From assembly GCA_040753795.1 (NCBI GenBank), contig JBFMDX010000001.1, forward strand, positions 434,001 to 498,000: DNA of 64,000 bases. The letters are read 5' to 3'. Made by a program: the position numbers and the translations under genes. Below are positions 25,663 through 34,883 of the stretch, piece by piece. Each line of letters opens with the position of its first letter. Position 1 is the stretch's first letter. The notes under the pieces are model-generated. The model was given only the letters and a program-made list of their open reading frames with translations, had not been told where the DNA came from and did not search any database. The DNA is from Thermodesulfobacteriota bacterium. GTDB taxonomy: Bacteria; Desulfobacterota; Desulfobacteria; Desulfobacterales; Desulfosudaceae.

Positions 25663-26916
25663 TTACGGAAAAAAAAGGTCTATCAGTTGGCGTTGCGCCA
25701 GCGCCATTATGCGGCGGCAGGCCTCTTCATCCGGCAGGCTGATCTCTTTTCTGATCCCGGGCGTGGCGAATTCGCCGGCCAGTGACTGGATCAGGCGGCT
25801 GCTTTCCGCCGGGTTGTCGTCATATCCGCGGATGGTCCGGAAAACTTCCGCCGGAAAATCGTTTCCCCGGGCCACGGCGGCCAGGTCGATATCGGGCAGG
25901 GTTTCGGATTCGATGCGGTCAATGTGGTAAAACCGGGTTCCCGCCCGGAGTTCATTCATCCGGCGGGCCAGGTCCGAGAGATCTTCTTCTTTGCTCAGGT
26001 GCTGGTGCAGCGGTGTCCGCCCTCTCAGGACGACCCGCGTCAGGCAGTCGGCCTCCGTCGCGGGGTTGCTGTCGCCGATGGCCTCTTCGATTTTGTCCGG
26101 AACCTCGGTCAGGGCCTCTATATCCGACAGGTCCACGGACACGGTTTCAAAACGGATGGCGCAGGTGGGGATGACCGAGATGACCGGCTGCCGTCCGGTT
26201 TCCAGGACCACCCGGCAGCAGCCCTTGAGCCCCGGTTCCCCGAAATCCCGGCCCTGGGGATTGCCGGGATAGACGATGGCCGGGTCGGCCTGACGGACGA
26301 TCCGCTGCTTATGAACGTGGCCCAGGGCCCAGTAGTCAAACCCCTTGTCCATGACATCGTCCACGGCAAAAGGGCTGTAAGGGGCATGGGGTCCGGCCGG
26401 GCCGACGGTGGCGTGGAGCAGGCCGATGGAAAAGGGCGCCGGGTCTTCTGTTTTCCGGAAAAGGAGTACGGGGTTGTCGGCGCTTTTCCCGCCGTCAAAA
26501 CTGAGTCCGTGGATATCCGCCAGGGGACGGCCGTCTTTGGAAAAGGTGACGGTCTCCGGCCGGGCCGGGGAGAAGCAGTGCACGTTCCCGGGCAGGGGAA
26601 TTTCCCTGAGCCAGTCGTCGGCGGGGTCATGGTTGCCGAAGGTCAGGTAAACCGGGATACCCGCTTCAGCCAGACGCCCCAGTTCCTCGGCAAAACCCAG
26701 TTGCGCCGACAGGCTCCGGGTCTCTCCGTCAAAGGTGTCGCCGGCGATCAGCAGAAAGTCCGCCGGTTCCCGGAGACAAAGGTCCACCACCCGTCGGAAC
26801 GCCTGAAAAGTGGACTGTCTCAGGCGGTCGGCCAGATCGGCGTCGATTTCGGACAGTCCTTTGAAGGGCGTGTCCAGATGGATATCGGCCGTATGGATAA
26901 AGGTGACCCGCGGCAT
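25663..26916 (-). CDS. YhaO-like DNA repair metallophosphoesterase
   Basis: The 417-residue protein is a calcineurin-like nuclease of the SbcD/Mre11/YhaO class. The metal-binding motifs are DIHLD (residues about 11-15), GDTFD, GNHDP, and the later LGHVHK. The following region caps the nuclease. Its stop codon lies 5 bp before the yhaN-like start, so the two form a coupled pair. Confidence 0.93.
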   Translation of the reverse strand: MPRVTFIHTADIHLDTPFKGLSEIDADLADRLRQSTFQAFRRVVDLCLREPADFLLIAGDTFDGETRSLSAQLGFAEELGRLAEAGIPVYLTFGNHDPADDWLREIPLPGNVHCFSPARPETVTFSKDGRPLADIHGLSFDGGKSADNPVLLFRKTEDPAPFSIGLLHATVGPAGPHAPYSPFAVDDVMDKGFDYWALGHVHKQRIVRQADPAIVYPGNPQGRDFGEPGLKGCCRVVLETGRQPVISVIPTCAIRFETVSVDLSDIEALTEVPDKIEEAIGDSNPATEADCLTRVVLRGRTPLHQHLSKEEDLSDLARRMNELRAGTRFYHIDRIESETLPDIDLAAVARGNDFPAEVFRTIRGYDDNPAESSRLIQSLAGEFATPGIRKEISLPDEEACRRIMALAQRQLIDLFFP

Positions 26917-27010
26917 AAAATCGGAAATTCCCGTGCGATGGTTGACCGGGCGCCAAACAGCCGGTTATGCCCCACCATAAAGAAAAAACCGGGGAAGGTC
27001 AATGGGGGAG

Positions 27011-27056
27011 GGGTGCAAGGTACAAGGTTTAAGGTGCAAGATTTAAGGGGTTCAGG
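27011..27056. repeat. Short tandem GGTGCAAGGTTTAAGG-type repeat
   Basis: Degenerate copies of GGTGCAAG, GGTACAAGG, GGTTTAAGG and AGATTTAAGG follow one another. The same words, in both orientations, occur at 31961-32065. Confidence 0.6.
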
Positions 27057-27649
27057 GGGGCCGGAAGGGGCCGCAGTACATAAGCCAGCCAGTCGTCTCC
27101 GGAATTGAGGGCTGAACGACTGGCTGCAGCGTGAACGACCGTCAGGCCCAGCTCCCGCCACAACTCATCCAGAAGCGTTTTTTCCCAGAAATAAAAGGTC
27201 CGGCCGAAGGCATCGGATTTCAGGCCGCGGCCCTGCTTCAGGGAAACATAAGAGATGCCTGAAGGCGTCAGCGCCCGCAGGATGTTCTGAAGCACACCGG
27301 CCAGCCGCCCCTGGGGAACATGCACCAGGGAGCCGCATGCCATGACGGCATCAAATGAGAAACGGGAGAAATCATATTGTTCAAAATCGCCCGTGATAAC
27401 GTCACATCCCGCGTGCGCTGCGGCCAGTTTTGCCAGGCCGGGCGAGCGTTCAAAGCCCGTGACCCGGAAGCCCCGTTCTTTGAGCCACAGCAGATCCCGT
27501 CCGGAGCCGCAGCCGATGTCAAGCACAGTCGCGTCCTTGGCCAGGTTGTCGATCAGCGGGGTCAGAAACGGGGCAGGATTAATGGCAACGGTCCGTTTGA
27601 AGTATTCCCGGAAATGGTTTTGGTAAAAGTCGGTTCCGTCCTGATTCAA
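27029..27649 (-). CDS. Class I SAM-dependent methyltransferase
   Basis: The 206-residue protein has SAM motif I (VLDIGCGSGRD, near residue 41), the acidic motif II region in VTGFERSP, TGDFEQYDF, and a motif like AVMACGSLVHVP. It is a small soluble methyltransferase of unknown substrate. Its 3' end runs into the short repeat. Confidence 0.85.
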   Translation of the reverse strand: MNQDGTDFYQNHFREYFKRTVAINPAPFLTPLIDNLAKDATVLDIGCGSGRDLLWLKERGFRVTGFERSPGLAKLAAAHAGCDVITGDFEQYDFSRFSFDAVMACGSLVHVPQGRLAGVLQNILRALTPSGISYVSLKQGRGLKSDAFGRTFYFWEKTLLDELWRELGLTVVHAAASRSALNSGDDWLAYVLRPLPAPLNPLNLAP

Positions 27650-27760
27650 GGCAAGGATCTTTCCGCGCCGAAGGCGCTGTTTTGCCCGACCTGCCGTCCG
27701 GCGCTTTGATTAAAGTCGATACACAGGCCATGTCGGGGAAGGTGTCGCCAGGTTACTTAA

Positions 27761-28183
27761 TTATTCAAAGTCCGTAATTTTACCGCGGTTTTGTTTTAAT
27801 CGGCTCTGGCGGATTTTCGTTTCCCGGATACGCCGCCGGGAAGCGGCCGTGGGGCTTGTTTTCCGGCGAACGACTGGCCTGACCGCTGCCTGGCGAATCA
27901 GGGCCGTCAGCCGGTCGACGGCGTCCTGGCGATTCCGCGGCTGATCACGGAACCGCCGGGCCTCGATGATCAGGATGCCGTCATCCGTGATCCGCCGGCC
28001 GGACAGGCGGATCAGCCTGGCCCGGGTTTCCTCCGGCAGGGAAGGAGAACGGCGGACGTCAAACCGGAGCTGGACCGCCGAAGAGACCTTGTTGACGTTC
28101 TGGCCGCCCGGACCCGAGGCGCGGATGAACTTGAAATCCAGTTCCGCCTCGGCGATGGTGATATGATCGGTGACAAAAATCAT
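27761..28183 (-). CDS. arfB: Ribosome-rescue peptidyl-tRNA hydrolase ArfB
   Basis: ArfB frees ribosomes stalled at mRNA ends by hydrolysing the peptidyl-tRNA. The 140-residue protein shows the catalytic GGQ in ASGPGGQNVNKVSSAV and a basic C-terminal tail (QSRLKQNRGK) that enters the mRNA channel. The frame is open 29 codons upstream, but ATG 28183 gives the normal ArfB length and N-terminus. Confidence 0.94.
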   Translation of the reverse strand: MIFVTDHITIAEAELDFKFIRASGPGGQNVNKVSSAVQLRFDVRRSPSLPEETRARLIRLSGRRITDDGILIIEARRFRDQPRNRQDAVDRLTALIRQAAVRPVVRRKTSPTAASRRRIRETKIRQSRLKQNRGKITDFE

Positions 28184-28236
28184 TTTTTTAGAATAAAGCA
28201 CTTTTCCCAGGCCGTCAATTGCCGTTAAATTAAAGA

Positions 28237-28266
28237 TTGACATATAAACGGTCCCATCTTTAAATA
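28237..28266 (+). promoter_or_regulatory. Sigma70-type promoter for the divergent protein kinase
   Basis: TTGACA (28237-28242), 18 bp, TAAATA (28261-28266), about 58 bp before the ATG at 28324. Confidence 0.6.
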
Positions 28267-28323
28267 ACAAGTAGAGCGACAGACGTATTCCTTTTTTTCA
28301 TAATTTCATTTTCTTGGGTTCCA

Positions 28324-30270
28324 ATGACAGAGAGCAAAGCGGAAAGCAGGAGCGGAGTTACCGTCGAAAGTCTTCTTGACTATTTCATGACGCTTTACAA
28401 GCTTACCCTGGGTGTCCCGCGAGACGCCGTGTCGCAGATCGTTGAGGTGGAGCCCAGCCGCCAGTATCCCAAGCTGATCACCTATGATCTGATCGTGGAG
28501 TACAATAAAGACAAAACCTCGCGGCGGGTGACCGTCGGCCCTATCGCCGAGGAAACAGGCAGCCAGAGCACCTGTTTTTTCGCGATTTACGACAGCAAGC
28601 TGGTCATTAAAATTCCGCCCAGGCCGATAACTGATTTTGAGGAATATATCCGCTGTATCGTCCGGGACAGAAAAATTGTCGATACGTTAAAGCCGCGGGA
28701 ATGCCTGATACCGGGCGTTTCCATGATCCTGGATAAGATTTACAAGTTTCCCCGCATCAATGAACTCAAGGGGGATCAGCGGGAGGACGCCTATTTTGAA
28801 TGGTTGAACTTCAATCAGGAATACCAGCGGTATCTCAAAATAGGAGGCGGCTTTGTTTTTTTCATGGACCTTTCCAAATATATGTTTCTGGCGGACGTTC
28901 TGCAGCTTTTCCACGGCCTGGGCACTAAAGTCCAGGAAGAGATCACCCGCGATCATTCGATATTGGACAATTTTGAGAAATTCGAGGGCCGGTACGGCAT
29001 TGAAAACACTCAGGTCGGGGTGGACCTGAAGGGCGTTTACAAAATTTTCAATGAGAAGGCGTCCCGTTTGATGACCGACACCGGCGCCGCTTCATCCGAC
29101 ATGCTGTACAAGATGCAGGAATGGTTTTTTCACACCATCAGCGGTAAACCCATAGACCAGAGTGAACAAAAGGTCAGCGAAGAGCGGGCGCCGGGGGTAA
29201 ATCAGCTGTTGAGCCGGATCGTGGAGGGAAACCGGGAGGTCATTGACAGATACAGGGCCATGGTCGTCGATTATCTGAAATCAAAACGATATTTTCAGAA
29301 CAGAAAATATAAAGAAGGCGTCGTGGCCAACGTTATCGAGTTGCTGGCCTGGCTCAAGGGAAAAGGCGTTGCCGTCAGGGACATTAAACCGGACAATCTG
29401 CTCCTTGACGGCGACATGGACAATTATCCCGCTTTTCTGGCCACACCGGAACGGTTTTCCATCGGGCTGATCGATTTTGAAACGTCGGTGATATTCGGTA
29501 CGGAAACTCCGGAGGAGATTGAACAGCCGTTTCTGGGCGGCACTTCTCTTTATGCCACCCCGCTGCATATGTTCAATAACAGACTGCTGCTCGCTTTTTA
29601 CAAGGACCTGCGTCCGGCATATTATCTTCAGGACTGGTATTCTGTCGTGGCCATGATCTACCGGCTGCTGACCGGCGAGACTTTATTTTCTAAAACTTCC
29701 CCGCTCTTCCATGAGGCGGCGGCCAGGCTCAAGGCGGCCAAAAAGGAAGGCCGGCCGCCGGAATCGGTTGTCCCCGAGATTAACGCCATGTTCTGGAAAA
29801 GCGCCGTTTCGGAATTTGAGGCCCGGATGGAGCGGAAACGGGAGGCGCTTCAGTTTTTGAGGACCACCCTTGTCGACCCGGCGCGGGAGATGTTCAAGAC
29901 TGAACTGAACGCGGAGAATAAGCGAACGGGACAGGAGATCCGCCGCCTGATCGAGCGCCAGACCCTGTTCAAGACCAGGGAGCACCGTGAACAGCTTCTG
30001 GCCGTTACCCCCGAGCAACTCGACCAGTTGATTAAAAAGGCGCAGGGAGGTCCGGATGCGGCGGGCCAGGTGGCCCCGCCGCTGGCCCAGTCCCTGGGGC
30101 AATTGAAGCGGATTCAGAAGCTGAAAATCCAGGTTTTGAAGAACCGGGAGATCATGAACCGGCTCAAGACAGAGGAAGAGGATTTTTCCGTTTATGAATT
30201 GCTGACGTTCATGTTCAACCGAGTGGTACACTTTATGGACGTCAGACAATTGCCGGTTCAATCCGGATAA
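28324..30270 (+). CDS. Divergent Ser/Thr protein kinase-like protein
   Basis: The 648-residue protein contains a kinase-like fold with a candidate ATP-binding lysine in KLVIKIPP near residue 100, a catalytic loop VRDIKPDNLLL (Asp353) and a DFE in place of DFG (Asp384). About 190 residues without a known domain separate the N-lobe from the catalytic loop. The C-terminal 200 residues are charged and helical. The retained residues suggest activity, but it could be a regulator. It is followed 10 bp later by a membrane protein gene. Confidence 0.75.
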   Translation: MTESKAESRSGVTVESLLDYFMTLYKLTLGVPRDAVSQIVEVEPSRQYPKLITYDLIVEYNKDKTSRRVTVGPIAEETGSQSTCFFAIYDSKLVIKIPPRPITDFEEYIRCIVRDRKIVDTLKPRECLIPGVSMILDKIYKFPRINELKGDQREDAYFEWLNFNQEYQRYLKIGGGFVFFMDLSKYMFLADVLQLFHGLGTKVQEEITRDHSILDNFEKFEGRYGIENTQVGVDLKGVYKIFNEKASRLMTDTGAASSDMLYKMQEWFFHTISGKPIDQSEQKVSEERAPGVNQLLSRIVEGNREVIDRYRAMVVDYLKSKRYFQNRKYKEGVVANVIELLAWLKGKGVAVRDIKPDNLLLDGDMDNYPAFLATPERFSIGLIDFETSVIFGTETPEEIEQPFLGGTSLYATPLHMFNNRLLLAFYKDLRPAYYLQDWYSVVAMIYRLLTGETLFSKTSPLFHEAAARLKAAKKEGRPPESVVPEINAMFWKSAVSEFEARMERKREALQFLRTTLVDPAREMFKTELNAENKRTGQEIRRLIERQTLFKTREHREQLLAVTPEQLDQLIKKAQGGPDAAGQVAPPLAQSLGQLKRIQKLKIQVLKNREIMNRLKTEEEDFSVYELLTFMFNRVVHFMDVRQLPVQSG

Positions 30271-30280
30271 GAGGGGCGTC

Positions 30281-30913
30281 ATGAGTCCTGCCAGTGAGCA
30301 AGCGGTATCCATTCTGCGCCATACCGGCAACATGCAGTGGTACGTCGTGCCGCTGCTGATTTTTGTCATTTACGCCTACATCACCGAGATCGAAAGGAAA
30401 AACTGGCCGGCGGTGACCCTGGGCATTGCCTTCTGGGCCGGGGAATTCATCTGGGAGATGTTCAACGCCCTGGTGCTGAAGATCAACGGCTGGGCGCCCA
30501 TGTGGAGCACGCCGGGCGGTAATTCCGCTTACGTGATTTATGTCGGACTGAACATCGAAATTGCCTTCTTTTTTGCCGTGGCCGCTCTTCTGGTCATCAA
30601 GGCCCTGCCTGCGGACCGGTCCCTGAAGATTCTGGGCCTTCCCAACCGACTGGTGATCCCAATGATGATGGGCCTGGCGTCAGTGTTCGTGGAGGTCCTG
30701 CTGAACCGGGCCGGTTTGCTGGTATGGGACAATGTCTGGTGGCAATGGCCTAATATCTGGCTGATCATTGCGGCTTACTGCCTGCCGTTTTTAGTGGTGG
30801 CCTGGTGCCACGATCATCTGACCTTGAAGGCCAAAACCATCGCCGCCGTCGGGCTGCCCGTCCTGGCGGTGACTTGTCATCTCATCTTTGCTACCTGGCT
30901 TTCCTGGATTTAA
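30281..30913 (+). CDS. Six-helix integral membrane protein, unknown
   Basis: The 210-residue protein has about six hydrophobic segments and short loops (for example VPLLIFVIYAYI and VLAVTCHLIFATWLSWI). No domain was recognised. It begins 10 bp after the divergent kinase gene, so the two are likely cotranscribed. Its stop overlaps the stop of the dehydrogenase gene on the other strand. Confidence 0.75.
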   Translation: MSPASEQAVSILRHTGNMQWYVVPLLIFVIYAYITEIERKNWPAVTLGIAFWAGEFIWEMFNALVLKINGWAPMWSTPGGNSAYVIYVGLNIEIAFFFAVAALLVIKALPADRSLKILGLPNRLVIPMMMGLASVFVEVLLNRAGLLVWDNVWWQWPNIWLIIAAYCLPFLVVAWCHDHLTLKAKTIAAVGLPVLAVTCHLIFATWLSWI

Positions 30914-31884
30914 GGCAGAGCCATTTCCGGCACCAGGTTTTTCGGTTTTCGTCCTTCCAGGGCGGCGATGACGTTTTCCGCCGCCATGACGGCCATGTTC
31001 GACCGGGTTTCAACCGTGGCCGAACCGATGTGCGGCAGCAGAACGACGTTGTCCATGCTCATCAAAGCATTGGTGATGGCCGGCTCCCGTTCATACACAT
31101 CCAGGCCGGCGCCCTTGAGCCGACCCGACAATAGCGCTTCGACCAGGGCAGCTTCGTCGACGATTTCCCCCCGGGCGGTGTTGATCAGACAGGCGCCGGG
31201 CTTTATTTTCTCAAAAGTCGCCCGGTTGAACAGATGCCGGGTCTCGGCGGTCAGAGGCGCGTGGATGGAGATGATATCGGCGCGGCCGAGCAACTCATCA
31301 AAGGAACAGTAACTTGCCGCCAGCCGCGTTTCCGTTTCTTTATTCAGGGGGCGGCGATTGTGGTAGACAACGGACATGCCGAAGGCGCGGCTTTTTTCCG
31401 CCAGTGACCGGCCGATCCGGCCCATACCGACAATTCCCAGGGTCCGGCCCGCCAGTTCATCCCCGAGCAGCAGCAGCGGATCCCAGCCGATAAATTGGCC
31501 CCGGCGGGTGAACCGGTCGGCCGTGAGAATCCGGCGGGTCAGCGTGATGATCAGGGCAAAGGCCAGTTCGGCGGTGGCGTTGGTCAGCACCCCGGGGGTG
31601 TTGGTCACCATGATGTTTCTTTCCCGGGCGGCCGCGATATCGATGTTGTTGTAGCCGACGGCGTAATTGGCGACGATTCTCAGCCGTCTGCCATGGTCCA
31701 GAATGTCGGCGTCAATGCGGTCGGACAGGAGGCAGACCAGAGCGTCGGCCCGGCTGACCCCCTGCCTCAATGTCTGCCGGTCAATAGGCTCGGGCTTTTC
31801 AAACACGCTCACGCTGAAACGGTCCCGGAGCAGTTTCAGCCCCGATTCCGGCAGCGTGCGGGTGATAAAGACGGTCGGTTTCAT
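30910..31884 (-). CDS. D-2-hydroxyacid dehydrogenase (glyoxylate/hydroxypyruvate reductase-like)
   Basis: The 324-residue protein has the D-isomer dehydrogenase fold: NAD loop GIVGMGRIGRSLA near residue 150, the substrate-binding Arg in TARGEIVDEAAL, the Glu in YEREP and the catalytic His in LLPHIGSAT. It should reduce glyoxylate, hydroxypyruvate or a similar 2-oxo acid. ATG 31884 follows AGGAGCTC and is preferred over an upstream in-frame ATG. Confidence 0.92.
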   Translation of the reverse strand: MKPTVFITRTLPESGLKLLRDRFSVSVFEKPEPIDRQTLRQGVSRADALVCLLSDRIDADILDHGRRLRIVANYAVGYNNIDIAAARERNIMVTNTPGVLTNATAELAFALIITLTRRILTADRFTRRGQFIGWDPLLLLGDELAGRTLGIVGMGRIGRSLAEKSRAFGMSVVYHNRRPLNKETETRLAASYCSFDELLGRADIISIHAPLTAETRHLFNRATFEKIKPGACLINTARGEIVDEAALVEALLSGRLKGAGLDVYEREPAITNALMSMDNVVLLPHIGSATVETRSNMAVMAAENVIAALEGRKPKNLVPEMALP

Positions 31885-31960
31885 TGTTGAGCTCCTTATT
31901 TTCACCTTTCGATTGGCAGGAGCAAATCAGACGCATGGTCCTTTGTAAAGCAGATATTTT

Positions 31961-32065
31961 TTAAGGATTTAAGGTTCAGGGTTTAAGGGTTAAGGTGTAC
32001 CTTGCCCCGGGATCTTACACCTTAAACCCTGCACCTTGAACTCTATACCCTGAATCTTAAACCCC
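31961..32065. repeat. Inverted cluster of TTTAAGG/CCTTAAA repeat words
   Basis: The left half has AAGGATTTAAGG, TTCAGGGTTTAAGGGTTAAGGTG and the right half their inverse (CACCTTAAACCCTGCACCTTGAA, CCCTGAATCTTAAACCCC), giving an imperfect hairpin of about 100 bp. Related to 27011-27056. Confidence 0.65.
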
Positions 32066-32151
32066 GCCCGTATTGCCAGCACAAACCTTTCCATGCTATA
32101 CCAGTTCCAAATCAACACCCTATTATTATTTGGTTGATCATATATAGGCCA

Positions 32152-32862
32152 ATGAAAGCGCATTCGGAAAATTATTTACCGGCTATCCGGAAGACAACGC
32201 ACGGGCTTTATTCCTTCGGCTTCTATGAACCGTTGAGCGCTGCGACGCTGGGCGCTTTTGTGGAAATATTCCAGAAAGGGTCATATAAAGCATCTGAACG
32301 ACTTGAGGGCCGGGCGGCGCCGCAATTCGCGTCTAGTCCCGAAACCGGCCCGGTGGTTATCAAGTTTTATAAACGCGGCGGGTGGATGTCCCGGTTGAAC
32401 CGGGACATTTATTTGCGGACGTTGCGCGTTCGTTCCCGAAGAGAGTTTGAATGCCTGGCATGGGCGAAGAAAGCCGGAGTCAGCGTACCGGTTCCTGTGG
32501 CCTACGCCAGTCATGGACTGCTATGGTATCGGGCCTGGCTGATAACCAGGGAAATCCCCGGGCACATTCCCTTCGTTCGGTTCTGCGTTACGCAGCAGGA
32601 GCAGTCTCTGCGCCTGATTCCGGAGATTGCCCGCCATATCCGCCTGCTGATCAACGCCGGCATTCATCATGTAGATCTTCATCCCGGCAATGTTCTGGTC
32701 GATCAAGACCGCAGAATTTATCTGATCGATTTTGACAAAGCCCGCATCCGTTCGTCGGCCGGTCAGGCACTGGCCCGAAAATATCAGCGGCGATGGGCCA
32801 GGGCCGTTCGCAAGTACCGGCTGCCGGATATCTTCGCGGATCTGGGCCTGACGGAAGCGTGA
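32152..32862 (+). CDS. Kdo kinase / WaaP-family LPS kinase
   Basis: The 236-residue protein is a small kinase fold of the Kdo/WaaP group, which phosphorylates inner-core sugars of lipopolysaccharide at the inner membrane. Motifs are VVIKFYKRGG with the ATP lysine, the catalytic HHVDLHPGNVLVD, and LIDFDKAR as the metal-binding DFG equivalent. A TTG 18 bp upstream is another possible start. It opens the plus-strand LPS gene run. Confidence 0.85.
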   Translation: MKAHSENYLPAIRKTTHGLYSFGFYEPLSAATLGAFVEIFQKGSYKASERLEGRAAPQFASSPETGPVVIKFYKRGGWMSRLNRDIYLRTLRVRSRREFECLAWAKKAGVSVPVPVAYASHGLLWYRAWLITREIPGHIPFVRFCVTQQEQSLRLIPEIARHIRLLINAGIHHVDLHPGNVLVDQDRRIYLIDFDKARIRSSAGQALARKYQRRWARAVRKYRLPDIFADLGLTEA

Positions 32863-32876
32863 CGCGCCAGGATCGA

Positions 32877-32905
32877 TTGACACGAAAGGCCGGCCTTGTT
32901 ATAGG
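32877..32905 (+). promoter_or_regulatory. Sigma70-type promoter in front of the acyltransferase gene
   Basis: TTGACA (32877-32882), 17 bp, TATAGG (32900-32905). Spacer end and downstream bases (CCGGCCTTGTTATAGGT-ATG) are repeated at the promoter at 50920. Confidence 0.7.
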
Positions 32906-32944
32906 TTATGCCCGACAGCAAATACTGGAAAGGACTCACTGATT

Positions 32945-33892
32945 TTGCGGAAAAAGTTTGCTTCGCATATCACCCGTATCCCTTATCGTCATATTGCCGC
33001 CATCGGCAGAATCGTGGGGCTGCTGATATATTACATGGATGTCCGGCATCGGCGAATCGTCCGGCGGAATCTGGCGTTTGTTTATCCGGACTGGTCGTCG
33101 GAAAAGGTCAGAGAAACATCCCGGCGGATTTTTCAGAACCTGGGGATTACCCTGATCGAGATATGTCAGATGACCTGTTTTTCAGGAGACGATATCCTGA
33201 AAAAAGTGACGGTCAGGGGCGAAGAACATCTGCGGGAAGCCATGAGCGGGCACCGGGGCGTGGTGCTGATCTCCGCCCATCTGGGAAACTGGGAAGTGGT
33301 ACCGCTGTTCTGGCCCTTGTACTTCAAGACGGCGGTGGCCGTTGTCGCCCGGGAACTCGAGAATAAATTCGTCGATAAATGGGTATACGGTCTGCGGAGC
33401 CGGTTCGGGAGCGAGGTGATCTACAAGGACGAGGCCATGTCCGACATGATCCGGGCCCTGCGCCAGGATAAGGCCCTGGCGGTTCTGGTGGATCAGGGAA
33501 CAAAAAGCTCCCTGGGGGTCAAGATCAAGTTCTTTGACCGGTATGTGACCGCCACCGCCGGTGCTTCCCTGCTGGCCATGCGCTGCAAAAGCCCGGTCCT
33601 GCCCGGTTTCTGCGTCCGAAACGGCGACGGCAATTTTACCCTTCAGATCGGAAAACCCCTGCCCATGGCACGGACCGGCGACCTTCGCGCCGACCTGGCG
33701 AAGAACACCCAGGTCATGACCGACGCGATTGAAGGGGCGGTCAGGGCTTATCCGGAGCAGTGGTTCTGGGTTCACAAACGGTGGAGAAAATATTATCCCC
33801 ATCTTTACCCGGAAGACATCGCCAAAAGGAAGCGGCGCCGGATGAAAAAAAACAAAAAGCTGGGGCTGCCTCCTCCGGCCGGCTTAAAGTGA
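32945..33892 (+). CDS. LpxL/HtrB-family lipid A acyltransferase
   Basis: The 315-residue protein belongs to the lipid A late acyltransferases, which add a secondary acyl chain to Kdo-lipid A at the inner membrane. The catalytic HX4E motif is seen in SAHLGNWE near residue 102, and the family motif DQGTK near residue 184. An N-terminal hydrophobic stretch anchors it. The start is probably TTG 32945, with AAAGGA upstream. A very basic tail (KRKRRRMKKNKK) ends the protein. Confidence 0.9.
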   Translation: MRKKFASHITRIPYRHIAAIGRIVGLLIYYMDVRHRRIVRRNLAFVYPDWSSEKVRETSRRIFQNLGITLIEICQMTCFSGDDILKKVTVRGEEHLREAMSGHRGVVLISAHLGNWEVVPLFWPLYFKTAVAVVARELENKFVDKWVYGLRSRFGSEVIYKDEAMSDMIRALRQDKALAVLVDQGTKSSLGVKIKFFDRYVTATAGASLLAMRCKSPVLPGFCVRNGDGNFTLQIGKPLPMARTGDLRADLAKNTQVMTDAIEGAVRAYPEQWFWVHKRWRKYYPHLYPEDIAKRKRRRMKKNKKLGLPPPAGLK

Positions 33893-33911
33893 CGGGATTC
33901 AGGTAAGGCCA

Positions 33912-34865
33912 ATGCCGCCAACGGATCTGACCATCATCATCGTCAACTGGAACACCCGGGACCTGGTGCTCAGGTGTCTGGAGTCGATTTTTACGTGCAT
34001 CGAAACCTTGAGCTATGGAGTGGTGGTGGTCGACAATGCCTCGTCCGACGGCAGCGCCGAAGCCGTCCGCGAGCGATTCCCTCAGGTAAGGCTGATCGTC
34101 AACCAGAATAACGAGGGGTTTGCCGGGGCCAACAACCAAATCCTGCCGCAGGTTTCCTCCCGCTATGCCATGCTGCTCAACTCGGACACGGAACTGATAA
34201 AAGGCGCCGTCGAAACGCTGGTCGGATTCATGGATGAGAACCCCGGCGCGGGCATCGCGGCGCCCCAGTATCTGAACCCGGACGGTTCCAGGCAGAACTC
34301 TTTTGATAATTTCCCCGGGCTGGTTTCCGAACTGCTCAACAAGAGCCTGCTGAAAATTATCTTTCCCGGAAAATACCCCAGCAAGCGGAAGGATTATCAG
34401 GAACCCCTGGCGGTGGATTCGGTCATCGGCGCCTGCATGCTGGTGAGGGCGGAGGCCATGGCCAAAGTGGGCGTTCTGGACGGGGACTACTTTTTTTTCC
34501 TGGAGGAGACGGACTGGTGCTATCGTATGCGCCAGGCGGGATACGGGGTGTATCACGTGCCCGGGTCTCGGATTTACCATATCCAGGGCGCCAGTAAAAA
34601 CAAGGCCCCCGATCTGGCCTGGATCGAATATTACCGGTCCAGTTACCTTTTTTTCAAAAAGAACAGAAGCACGCTCGCCTGGGTGGTCCTGCGGATTTTC
34701 CGCCCGGTCAAGCTGGGCGTTAATTTTCTGCTGGCCTCCCTGGCGGTGGCGCTGACCCTGGGAATGAAGCCGAGACCGCGGCGCAAATGGAAGATTTACG
34801 CCCGGCTATGCCTGTGGCATCTCCGGCTGTGCCCGGACGACATGGGGCTGCGGGCAAAACGATAA
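33912..34865 (+). CDS. GT2 glycosyltransferase (rhamnosyltransferase-like)
   Basis: The 317-residue protein has the GT2 fold: IIIVNWNTRDL, VVVDNASSDGS, LLNSDTEL as the metal site, and FFLEETDWCYRMR. This version resembles WbbL/RfbF-type rhamnosyl or similar transferases for O-antigen and core. A hydrophobic segment near the C-terminus may anchor it. It lies 19 bp after the acyltransferase gene. Confidence 0.88.
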   Translation: MPPTDLTIIIVNWNTRDLVLRCLESIFTCIETLSYGVVVVDNASSDGSAEAVRERFPQVRLIVNQNNEGFAGANNQILPQVSSRYAMLLNSDTELIKGAVETLVGFMDENPGAGIAAPQYLNPDGSRQNSFDNFPGLVSELLNKSLLKIIFPGKYPSKRKDYQEPLAVDSVIGACMLVRAEAMAKVGVLDGDYFFFLEETDWCYRMRQAGYGVYHVPGSRIYHIQGASKNKAPDLAWIEYYRSSYLFFKKNRSTLAWVVLRIFRPVKLGVNFLLASLAVALTLGMKPRPRRKWKIYARLCLWHLRLCPDDMGLRAKR

Positions 34866-34883
34866 CCGGACAGAAGGCGTTTT

